From Pleurocapsales cyanobacterium LEGE 10410 (lineage in GTDB: Bacteria; Cyanobacteriota; Cyanobacteriia; Cyanobacteriales; Xenococcaceae): DNA of 37,311 bases. The position numbers were made by a program, and so were the translations under genes. The stretch covers positions 1-37,311 of the forward strand of contig JADEXJ010000051.1 of assembly GCA_015207195.1 (NCBI GenBank). Direction: 5' to 3'. Each line of letters begins with the position of its first letter. The first letter of the stretch is position 1. Positions 16,826 to 23,984 of the stretch are shown here, one piece after another. The notes below the pieces were generated by a model. It did no database searches. It saw only the letters and a list, made by a program, of their open reading frames with translations, and was not told where the DNA came from.

Positions 16826-17359
16826 ATGCCATCTCTACCAAACATCAAACTTCAAACCCGATCAGGTAGAGAAATTGAAATTGCGATCGCTCCTCCCCAT
16901 CAATTCGTTTTAGATCGCCAGCAGCAGCTATTACCAGACTGGAAGGTGGAACCTGCATACATGATTCTCCTATTACAGCAATCTTCGATCTCGTTGAAAG
17001 TGATAAGCCCAGAAGCAGACCGAGAAAAAAACCTGCTTAGAGCCAAATTTATTTACTGGGGTCGCGCTTTAATCTTTGCTTTGCAAGATCGAGGATATCA
17101 AGGCGAGCTGTTCGACCCACGTACGGGTTGTCCTCTTTTTGGTCGTCAGGGAATAAATCTCGATGACAATGCTGTAGCAAAAGCCTTGTTAAATTATCCA
17201 GTGGTTAGTTATCGACAATGTTCCTTACTGATCCATCCAACCTGGGGCGATCGAGTATATCCTTCTACCATGGTTACCTCTGCACCCCAAGAGATAATTA
17301 AGCTAACAATTAAGCAAATATCAGCCACTCAAAAGTGGACAACCAAGGTCAGTAGCTAG
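16826..17359 (+). CDS. MMADHC-like (methylmalonic aciduria and homocystinuria type D) family protein
   Basis: A 177-residue soluble protein. The C-terminal half (GELFDPRTGCPLFGRQG; AKALLNYPVVSYRQCSLLIHPTWGDRVYPSTMV) matches what I remember of the cyanobacterial proteins annotated as MMADHC-like. In animals MMADHC directs cobalamin to its two enzymes; the cyanobacterial relatives have no tested function that I know of. A single Cys in YRQCSLLIHP is at about the place where a B12- or thiol-related role could be sought. It is the last gene of the LysR/TrpD-like run, 23 bases downstream, with a short hairpin plus T-tract after it. A link to nitrogen assimilation or B12 handling is inference from context. 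Confidence 0.65.
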   Translation: MPSLPNIKLQTRSGREIEIAIAPPHQFVLDRQQQLLPDWKVEPAYMILLLQQSSISLKVISPEADREKNLLRAKFIYWGRALIFALQDRGYQGELFDPRTGCPLFGRQGINLDDNAVAKALLNYPVVSYRQCSLLIHPTWGDRVYPSTMVTSAPQEIIKLTIKQISATQKWTTKVSS

Positions 17360-17380
17360 TGAATTATGTGAAAATTTATT

Positions 17381-17404
17381 GCATTCACTAATAAATGCTT
17401 TTTT
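17381..17404 (+). terminator. short hairpin with T-tract after the MMADHC-like gene
   Basis: GCATT (17381-17385) pairs with AATGC (17394-17398) and is followed by TTTTTT (17399-17404). The stem is only five base pairs, so a weak intrinsic terminator. Position fits the end of the LysR/TrpD-like/MMADHC-like run. Confidence 0.4.
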
Positions 17405-17556
17405 CTAGCATAAAGTGTTAGGATTCATATTGAGATAAAGATCGGCAATCCAGTTTGTATTCAGTATTGATAGGTTTTCCCGTAAAGTATTGATTTGGTT
17501 TTTTTCCGAAATTTAAACTCTCTACATCAAATTTGCATTCAGGAGACGTTCAGTTC

Positions 17557-17850
17557 ATGTCAATTTACGTAGGCAATCTCAACTATGAGGTTAGCCAAGA
17601 AGATTTAAATGAAGTATTTTCAGAATACGGTAAAGTAAAGCGTGTTCATCTTCCTACTGACCGTGAAACAGGTCGTAAACGTGGTTTCGGCTTTGTTGAA
17701 ATGGAAACAGAAGCAGAAGAAGAAAAAGCCATTGAGACTCTAGATGGAGCAGAATGGATGGGTCGTGAGATCAAAGTAAACAAAGCTAGACCACGCGAAA
17801 ATAGAAGTTCCTTTGGCGGTGGTGGTGGTCGTCGCAACGATCGCTTCTAA
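17557..17850 (+). CDS. RRM-type RNA-binding protein (cyanobacterial Rbp)
   Basis: A 97-residue protein with one RNA recognition motif and a short Gly-rich tail. RNP2 is IYVGNL at 3-8, RNP1 is RGFGFVEM at 42-49; the tail ends FGGGGGRRNDRF. Such Rbp proteins in cyanobacteria bind RNA and are often cold-induced; some help localise photosystem mRNAs at the thylakoid. The start is set at the ATG at 17557 because AGGAG lies at 17541-17545 and MSIYVGNL is the family N-terminus; an upstream in-frame TTG (17533) is unlikely. The leader after the previous terminator is long (about 150 bases) and AT-rich, as in cold-regulated genes. A strong hairpin follows the gene. Confidence 0.94.
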   Translation: MSIYVGNLNYEVSQEDLNEVFSEYGKVKRVHLPTDRETGRKRGFGFVEMETEAEEEKAIETLDGAEWMGREIKVNKARPRENRSSFGGGGGRRNDRF

Positions 17851-17873
17851 ACTCCAAAGCTAAATCGAAATTG

Positions 17874-17923
17874 CGCTTCTGGAGAGCAACTAGATTCTAG
17901 AAACTCCCAGAAGCGTTTTGTTG
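17874..17923 (+). terminator. strong hairpin with T-rich tail after the RRM gene
   Basis: CGCTTCTGG (17874-17882) pairs perfectly with CCAGAAGCG (17907-17915) and is followed by TTTTGTTGT. Inside the loop is a second small palindrome, CTAGA-T-TCTAG. It may end most transcripts or act as a processing or attenuation point before the small basic gene 23 bases further on. Confidence 0.7.
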
Positions 17924-17945
17924 TCTAATGAGGAATCATACCTAA

Positions 17946-18128
17946 ATGGCTAAACGTCGTAACGCAAAAAAAGAGAAAGCAGCTAGAAATAAAATCAATG
18001 CTCGTAAATTCCGTAAGCAAACCAGCCGTTATGGAAATCGTGGCAGGAAAAACTACAACAGCGATAAAAAGGAAACAACAGAAGCTAACAATTCTAATTC
18101 TTCTGAATCTTCATCAAGCAACAACTAA
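17946..18128 (+). CDS. small basic protein, unknown function
   Basis: A 60-residue protein with a very basic N-terminal two-thirds (MAKRRNAKKEKAARNKINAR; KFRKQTSRYGNRGRKN) and a polar Ser/Asn/Glu tail (NSSESSSSNN at the end). It looks like a nucleic-acid-binding or ribosome-associated peptide, but I do not recognise the family; it is not ribosomal protein S21, which often follows rbp genes in cyanobacteria. The start has GAGG (TGAGGAATC) about ten bases upstream of the ATG. It lies between two terminator-like hairpins, so it may be read through from the RRM gene or have its own promoter in the short gap. It is real by ribosome site and codon pattern. Confidence 0.6.
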   Translation: MAKRRNAKKEKAARNKINARKFRKQTSRYGNRGRKNYNSDKKETTEANNSNSSESSSSNN

Positions 18129-18153
18129 TCAACCAAAGAAGTTAGCTCAATAT

Positions 18154-18197
18154 GCTCTTTCGATTTAGTTAATAGCTGATCGGCAGAGCTTTTTTTA
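18154..18197 (+). terminator. candidate terminator after the small basic gene
   Basis: GCTCT (18154-18158) can pair with AGAGC (18185-18189), with a smaller inner AGCT pair, followed by seven T residues (18190-18196). Long loop, so only moderate support. Confidence 0.4.
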
Positions 18198-18298
18198 TTA
18201 AACAAGTGGTAACTTGTGTAAGAGTGAACCGATTGTATCTCTTCATTATTATTTATTTATTTGATTTACAGGCGTAATGTGTAGCGTCCTAAAAGCAT

Positions 18299-19660
18299 AT
18301 GAAATTACCTATAGTAGCTGTTATTGGTAGACCTAACGTTGGGAAATCTACCTTCGTTAATCGCTTGGCTGGAGATCAGCAGGCGATCGTTCATGACGAA
18401 CCAGGAATTACCCGCGATCGCACTTACCGACCCGCATTTTGGCAAGATCGAGACTTTCAAGTTGTCGATACGGGGGGACTGGTCTTTGACGATGATACAG
18501 AATTCCTTCCCATGATTCGTCAGCAAGCAATGGCTGCTTTGGTCGATGCGACCGCAGCAATTTTTGTCGTAGATGGTCAGCTGGGTCTAACAGAAGGCGA
18601 TCGCGAAATTGCCGAGTGGTTACGCCGTCAATCTGTGCCAGTGCTGTTGGCAGTCAACAAATGTGAGTCCGTCGAACAAGGTTTAGCTCAGGCTGCGGAG
18701 TTTTGGGAGTTGGGCTTGAGTGAACCATATCCAATTTCAGCAATCCATGGTAGCGGTACGGGAGAATTGTTGGACGAACTGATTACCCACTTACCCCCAG
18801 TAGGTCAGTTGGTAGAAGACAACGAAATCAAGGTAGCGATCATTGGTCGCCCCAATGTAGGAAAATCCAGTTTACTCAATACCCTGACAGGGGAACAACG
18901 TTCAATCGTTAGTCCTATTTCTGGCACTACCAGAGATGCGATCGATACAATTGTCCAACGGGGAGAGCAAACCTATCGGCTAATTGATACGGCGGGAATT
19001 CGGCGCAAAAAAAATGTTAATTACGGTGCGGAATTTTTTGGCATCAACCGTGCCTTTAAAGCGATCCGTCGTTCTGATGTGGTATTGTTTGTTATTGATG
19101 TTCTTGATGGCGTTACCGAACAAGATTTAAAACTTGCAGGACGAATTATTGATGAAGGAAAAGCGGTTGTTTTAGTAATCAATAAATGGGATGCGGTAGA
19201 AAAAGACTCAGGCACAATTAACCAGTACAAAAAAGAAATCATGAGTCGCCTATACTTTATGGAATGGGCGCAAACGATCTTTGTCAGTGCCATGACTGGT
19301 CAACGAGTTAACAAAATCCTCGATCTATTGGATACCGCAGCAGAAGCCCATCGTCGTCGCGTCAGCACCTCTGTAATCAACGAAGTCCTAGAAGAAGCTG
19401 TCAGCTGGCATTCACCCCCAACAACTCGCCAGGGAAAACAAGGCAGGATTTATTACGGCACTCAAGTAAGTTCTCAACCTCCAACCATTGCTCTATTTGT
19501 CAATGACCCCAAACGCTTTAGTGATAACTACCGCCGTTATATAGACCGTCAATTTCGCGATCAGTTAGGATTTACAAGTACACCTGTACGGTTGATTTGG
19601 CGTGGTAAGAAAATGCGGGAAATGGAGCGAGGAGCAAATAAAGCTACCAAGGTTAAGTAG
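18299..19660 (+). CDS. der: ribosome-assembly GTPase Der (EngA)
   Basis: Der is an essential double GTPase needed for 50S subunit maturation. The 453-residue protein has two G domains and a C-terminal KH-like domain. Domain 1: GRPNVGKST at 10-18, DTGG at about 57, NKCE at about 120. Domain 2: GRPNVGKSS at about 182, DTAGIRRK at about 230, NKWD at about 299. The KH-like part spans about 355-440 ([20 protein letters not shown] ... [14 protein letters not shown]). Length and order are standard. The ATG at 18299 is followed by [15 protein letters not shown], so the start is secure. It has its own upstream spacer (18198-18298) and no operon partner is evident. Confidence 0.97.
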   Translation: MKLPIVAVIGRPNVGKSTFVNRLAGDQQAIVHDEPGITRDRTYRPAFWQDRDFQVVDTGGLVFDDDTEFLPMIRQQAMAALVDATAAIFVVDGQLGLTEGDREIAEWLRRQSVPVLLAVNKCESVEQGLAQAAEFWELGLSEPYPISAIHGSGTGELLDELITHLPPVGQLVEDNEIKVAIIGRPNVGKSSLLNTLTGEQRSIVSPISGTTRDAIDTIVQRGEQTYRLIDTAGIRRKKNVNYGAEFFGINRAFKAIRRSDVVLFVIDVLDGVTEQDLKLAGRIIDEGKAVVLVINKWDAVEKDSGTINQYKKEIMSRLYFMEWAQTIFVSAMTGQRVNKILDLLDTAAEAHRRRVSTSVINEVLEEAVSWHSPPTTRQGKQGRIYYGTQVSSQPPTIALFVNDPKRFSDNYRRYIDRQFRDQLGFTSTPVRLIWRGKKMREMERGANKATKVK

Positions 19661-20083
19661 CGTTGGCAAAATTAAGTATTGGGTCGCGCTGAGACTCAGC
19701 TTAAAGGTTATTACCAATCGGCTTGAGTATAGCTTTGTCGCATATTACTAGATAACTAGAAATAGCTAATCTAAATAAAATTATCATTTTGTTCTAAATA
19801 CTGAGCAGACTAGTTTTGGCTGCATAAAGAGGGGATTGCCAAAAAAAGACTATAGGCTAAGATTGCGGATATAATCGGGTTATTTTGCCAACGCCAGCCT
19901 ATTGTGTCTAATACTCAATTGATTTGTTGTTGATTCAACTTTGTTGCTTAGATTCCCACAATTACCCTGATTCAAGTTGGTTCAGGGGTAGTAAATCTAT
20001 CTGTGAACTTAAGACATGACATATGTTGAATTTGAGGCAAGCTCGGTGTAGGCATGATAATTATGTTCAAACAAAGATATAGT
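19661..20083 (+). other. intergenic leader region upstream of the PP2C gene, no gene found
   Basis: A 423-base spacer. It contains a perfect palindrome GCTGAG-A-CTCAGC (19688-19700) just after der, without a T-tract, and a second inverted repeat, CCCTGA ... TCAGGG (19965-19970 with 19982-19987), about 100 bases before the PP2C start. The second could be a leader structure. No convincing promoter hexamers or open frame were seen. Confidence 0.5.
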
Positions 20084-22126
20084 ATGCTTATATGTCCTCA
20101 GTGCGAATTTGAAAACCCCAAAGCCAACAAATTTTGTCAAAAGTGTGGGATCTCCCTAACCCATAAAGTTTGTTGTAAATGCCAGGCAAATATTCCGATT
20201 GATGCCAAAACTTGTAGTTCATGTGGTGCTATCAACCACCTCGTGTTGTGGGGGATCATTTCTCAGAGGATATTAGGCGATACACCGTCCCAATCGGAAT
20301 TAGAGCGGGGTTCGAGCGATGTTGTGGATGCTCATCATCAATTAGAAATTGAAGATTTATCCGTTCTATTTACTGAAAGTAGAGCAAAGACCAAGCCTTT
20401 ACAGATTAAAAATGAAAATAATACTTTAAAGCGTTATGTAGTCGTCAAAGATGCAGTCGAACAACTGGAGGTAGTTCATCAAGGCTCAGATAGTATGTTG
20501 CTTCAGGGTAAGGTAATCGATCAATATCCTCTGCAAAAATCTCATCTGGCAACTTTACAAAAACAGCAAATGGATTTGTTTGTCGAACTAACTCAAGCAG
20601 CAAACAGTTCGTATTTATCAGTAAATCAGTACTGGAACTTAGTTGGCTTACCGACTCATGCTTTGCCTTATTTAATCTTGGAAAAATATGCTCCTACAGT
20701 TCCACAAATATATGATGCCTGGCAACAGCAAGACCAAGGAGTTGTTTTGTTGCCAGATCGTTCTCAATGGAAATTACTTACAGAACTGTGGTCACAACAA
20801 AGATTGCCCCCGCTACAAATTATTTGGTTCTTGGATGAAATGGCGAAGCTTTGGTCGCCTTTGCAACAGATTAGCTGCGCTCAAAGTTTACTGATTAAAG
20901 ATAATTTACGCATGGATGAAGACCAAACTTTTTGTTTAAAGCAGCTATATATGGATCTAGATAGTTCTCCTACCTTGAAAGATTTAGCTCAAACCTGGCA
21001 ACTTTGCTTTGCCGAATCAGGTCTTAACCACCTAGATAATCTCAATCACTTACTAGACAAAATAATTGCAGGAGAAATTATAGAAGTAGAGCAATTGAGA
21101 GGCGAACTGCATAACCTTAGTTTTGATGAAAATCAAATCGAATCTTTTGATGTTTATAGTAATATTTCTGAAGTGAACAATCCTCAAACCGACCGAGAAG
21201 CAATTGAATCCGATGACAATCTAGAAGCAGTTGAACAGCTATTCTTTGATGAAAACGAAGACATGCTGTACGACAGCGAATTTGAAGAACAGGCTACGGC
21301 GGTAGTTCCTATGAATTTGAGAAGCGTTACAGATGCTAGCTATACGGATATTGGAACTCAACGAAATCATAATGAAGATTTTTTTGGAGTCGAAACTATA
21401 GTCAGTAAGCTAGAAAACAATAATGAAAGCAGTTTGAATGTTCGTGGTTTGTATATAATTTGTGACGGTATGGGAGGACACGCTGCGGGAGAAGTTGCCA
21501 GTGCGATGGCAGTTGAAAATTTGCAGCAATATTTTGAAATTCATTGGCAAGAAGAGCTACCAGACCACAAGACAATTGAGGAGGGAATACTCTTAGCTAA
21601 CGAAGCTCTCTACCAAACAAATATTAATAATTCTCGTTCTGGTAGCGGTAGAATGGGGACAACTTTAGTCATGGCTTTGCTGCAAGATACTCAATTAGCG
21701 ATCGCTCACGTAGGAGACAGTCGCATTTATCGTCTGACCCGCAAGCAAGGATTAGAACAACTGACCTTAGATCATGAAGTAGGTCAAAGAGAAATTAATC
21801 GCGGTGTTGAACCAGAAATTGCCTATGGCAGACCTGATGCCTACCAGTTAACTCAAGCATTAGGACCTAGAGATAGTAATTATGTCCGACCTGAAATTCA
21901 GTTTGTGGACATTACGGAAGATTGTTTACTGTTGCTTTGTTCTGATGGTCTTTCAGATAATGAGCTGATCGAACAAAACTGTTTACAGTATCTTGAACCC
22001 CTAATTAGTTCTAGCAGCAATCTTCAAGATGGACTGTTTAAACTAATAGAATTTGCCAACGAACATAATGGTCATGATAATATTACTGCCATACTAGTTA
22101 GAATTAAGCTGAAGCCTAATTTCTAA
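20084..22126 (+). CDS. PP2C-type Ser/Thr protein phosphatase with N-terminal zinc ribbons
   Basis: The start is placed at the ATG at 20084 (MLICPQCEFENP), the typical zinc-ribbon beginning, giving 680 residues; an ATG 30 bases upstream is in frame. Residues below count from that upstream ATG. Two zinc ribbons (Cys14/17/28/31 and Cys40 or 41/43/54/57); a middle region of unclear fold (about 115-350); an acidic linker; then a PP2C domain from about 425. PP2C metal ligands are all present: Asp442 (HNEDFF), Asp471 (CDGMGGHAAGE), Asp631 (CSDGLSDN) and Asp675 (GHDNIT). It should remove phosphate from Ser/Thr. The middle part has features of a degenerate protein-kinase fold (YLILEKYAP hinge-like; WFLDEMAKLWSPLQ; LLIKDNLRMDED). 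It is followed by a kinase gene 53 bases downstream, a likely operon of opposing activities. Confidence 0.9.
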   Translation: MLICPQCEFENPKANKFCQKCGISLTHKVCCKCQANIPIDAKTCSSCGAINHLVLWGIISQRILGDTPSQSELERGSSDVVDAHHQLEIEDLSVLFTESRAKTKPLQIKNENNTLKRYVVVKDAVEQLEVVHQGSDSMLLQGKVIDQYPLQKSHLATLQKQQMDLFVELTQAANSSYLSVNQYWNLVGLPTHALPYLILEKYAPTVPQIYDAWQQQDQGVVLLPDRSQWKLLTELWSQQRLPPLQIIWFLDEMAKLWSPLQQISCAQSLLIKDNLRMDEDQTFCLKQLYMDLDSSPTLKDLAQTWQLCFAESGLNHLDNLNHLLDKIIAGEIIEVEQLRGELHNLSFDENQIESFDVYSNISEVNNPQTDREAIESDDNLEAVEQLFFDENEDMLYDSEFEEQATAVVPMNLRSVTDASYTDIGTQRNHNEDFFGVETIVSKLENNNESSLNVRGLYIICDGMGGHAAGEVASAMAVENLQQYFEIHWQEELPDHKTIEEGILLANEALYQTNINNSRSGSGRMGTTLVMALLQDTQLAIAHVGDSRIYRLTRKQGLEQLTLDHEVGQREINRGVEPEIAYGRPDAYQLTQALGPRDSNYVRPEIQFVDITEDCLLLLCSDGLSDNELIEQNCLQYLEPLISSSSNLQDGLFKLIEFANEHNGHDNITAILVRIKLKPNF

Positions 22127-22179
22127 AGACCATATTGATGCTTATTTATTATGCTTAATTATTTTGACAATTGCCCAGC

Positions 22180-23406
22180 ATGGTCATTTTTACGCTTTTA
22201 GAACCACAGACAAATCAACCATTACAGGAGTGGGAATTCTCCGAGCGGTCAGTGATTCGCATCGGTCGCGCTCAAAATAACGACATTGTGCTGCATGGCT
22301 ATTTTCAAGTTTCTCGACAGCATTTAGAATTGACCTTAGTTGATTCGCCACCAGAGAAATGGCAGCTAATCAGCAGAGGAACTAATGGCACTCTGGTGAA
22401 TAATGTCTTTGTCAATGAAACTATTCTCAACCATGACGATTTAATTCGTCTGGCAGAAAATGGTCCTGTATTTAAGTTTGAACTAGAATCTAATTTAGCT
22501 CAACAATCGGAATTAGAGCAGACTGATATTGTAAAACCTGTTGCTTGTGACCACAAAGACAATCCTCATGGCAGTATTTTTTGTCGGCACTGCGGTCAAC
22601 CTATAGTTGAAGAAGAACGTTTTATTAGTTCTTATCAGGTTTTACGAACTTTGGGCAGGGGAGGAATGGGAACTACCTATCTCGCCTGGGATCGCAATCG
22701 TACCGTTAAGAATGCACCCATGCTGCTAGTTCTCAAAGAGATGAACGCAGATATGGAGCGAATTGCCAAAGCTAGGGAGCTGTTTGAAAGAGAAGCTCGA
22801 ATTTTAAAGTCTCTCGAACATCCAGGCATCCCCAAATATTACGATTTTTTTGTGGAAAACAACCGCAAATACATCGTAATGGAGTTGATTCACGGTCACA
22901 ATCTAGAGCAGTTTGTCAATCAGCGAGGGGCAACCGATCCCGAACGAACAATTCGCTGGATGATTCAGATTTGCGATGTTTTAGAATATTTACATCACCT
23001 AGAACCCCCGTTAGTGCATCGAGATATCAAACCAGCCAACTTGATGCTACGAAATCTGGATAGTCGCCTGATGCTGCTCGACTTTGGTGCGGTCAAAGAG
23101 CTGGGTACTGCTTTGGAAACTCGTATCGGAGTTGAAGGCTATAGTGCGCCAGAGCAATATCGAGGTAAACCTTGTCCTCAATCGGATATTTATGGAGTTG
23201 GCACCACGATTATTTTTCTTTTGACGGGCAAAGCACCCATGCAATACTATCGTTACCAAAGCAACAAATTTGAGTTTGATATTGATAATATTCCTAACTT
23301 ACCAACAAATTTAGCTCAAGTCCTGGCTGTTGCCTGTCAACCCGAACCTAGAGATCGCTACCAAACAGTTAAAGAATTTTCTCAGGCTTTGTTTGCCTGT
23401 CTTTAG
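22180..23406 (+). CDS. FHA domain / zinc ribbon / Ser-Thr protein kinase
   Basis: A protein of 408 residues from the ATG at 22180; an upstream TTG at 22171 would add three. Counting from the TTG: FHA domain at about 25-105 (IRIGRAQNNDIVL, SRQHLEL, GTLVNNVFVN), which binds phosphothreonine; a half zinc ribbon with Cys126, Cys138 and Cys141 (FCRHCGQP); and a kinase domain from about 155 with the Gly-rich loop LGRGGMGTTY, Lys189, HRDIKPANLM with catalytic Asp285, DFG at 304-306, and the SAPEQY activation segment. All catalytic residues are present, so it should be active. It has no transmembrane segment or C-terminal repeat. It directly follows the PP2C gene, and FHA could recognise autophosphorylated sites or the partner. 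Confidence 0.93.
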   Translation: MVIFTLLEPQTNQPLQEWEFSERSVIRIGRAQNNDIVLHGYFQVSRQHLELTLVDSPPEKWQLISRGTNGTLVNNVFVNETILNHDDLIRLAENGPVFKFELESNLAQQSELEQTDIVKPVACDHKDNPHGSIFCRHCGQPIVEEERFISSYQVLRTLGRGGMGTTYLAWDRNRTVKNAPMLLVLKEMNADMERIAKARELFEREARILKSLEHPGIPKYYDFFVENNRKYIVMELIHGHNLEQFVNQRGATDPERTIRWMIQICDVLEYLHHLEPPLVHRDIKPANLMLRNLDSRLMLLDFGAVKELGTALETRIGVEGYSAPEQYRGKPCPQSDIYGVGTTIIFLLTGKAPMQYYRYQSNKFEFDIDNIPNLPTNLAQVLAVACQPEPRDRYQTVKEFSQALFACL

Positions 23407-23455
23407 CCTATGTAGCGATCGCCAGTAATCGGTTTAGTTCAATCATTCAAAGTTT

Positions 23456-23471
23456 GGGCAATGCCCTTTTT
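23456..23471 (+). terminator. weak hairpin with T-tract after the kinase gene
   Basis: GGGC-AAT-GCCC followed by TTTTT (23467-23471). The stem is four GC pairs. It lies between the kinase gene and the convergent small gene. Confidence 0.3.
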
Positions 23472-23488
23472 ACCGTCATGTAGCGGTA

Positions 23489-23707
23489 CTAGTCTTCGTC
23501 CCAATCCTCTACTAGTAACAGTTCGTGGATTTGGTCTTGAGGAGAAAAATCAAAGTCTAATAATTCATTTTTCCAATATGACCAGTCATTGCCTAACAAA
23601 AGGGCTATTTTACCAATGCGATCTTCTGGTTTGACGATTTTGGATTCTACCAAGGAAGATACCTTGCGTTGCAATTTCATCATGGGATGCGCAACTTGTT
23701 TTGTCAT
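23489..23707 (-). CDS. hypothetical small acidic protein, 72 residues
   Basis: Unknown function. The protein has an N-terminal helical part (HPMMKLQRKVSSLVESKIVK), a middle KIALLLGNDWSYWKNEL and an acidic end (LLLVEDWDED). There is no membrane segment. The balanced composition and Trp/Tyr-bearing core suggest a real folded protein, and I have the impression of relatives in other cyanobacteria. The ATG is at 23707; no strong ribosome site. It is convergent with the kinase gene (82 bases) and divergent from the S8 protease. Confidence 0.6.
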   Translation of the reverse strand: MTKQVAHPMMKLQRKVSSLVESKIVKPEDRIGKIALLLGNDWSYWKNELLDFDFSPQDQIHELLLVEDWDED

Positions 23708-23826
23708 ACGCTCGATATTGTGTATTGTGATATGTTGGTTAAATGTTTTGGGGTCTGGCTTTCTGTTTGGCTAATAATTGGTTGTCTTCAGCCTGAAGTT
23801 TGCAGATTGACCAACGGTCGCGAAAG

Positions 23827-23847
23827 CCCTGTCGTTTTACGGCAGGG
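23827..23847. repeat. hairpin palindrome in the spacer before the protease gene
   Basis: CCCTGTCG-TTTTA-CGGCAGGG: eight base pairs with one G-T. No T-tract follows. The surrounding spacer (23708-23984) also holds a TTGACCAACGG copy and a GC-rich palindromic piece (CGCTCCGCGTAGCC, about 23954), both typical of interspersed cyanobacterial repeats; no gene was seen there. Confidence 0.5.
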
Positions 23848-23984
23848 AACGTAACCTGACACTCTTGTAGCTCACCTTACACCATTTTGGCAAGGTTTTA
23901 TAGCAATTAATACGGTAATTACGATACAAAGTGGGGAAATCCGTCAGGGATTACGCTCCGCGTAGCCTTCGGATCGAGAAAGAT

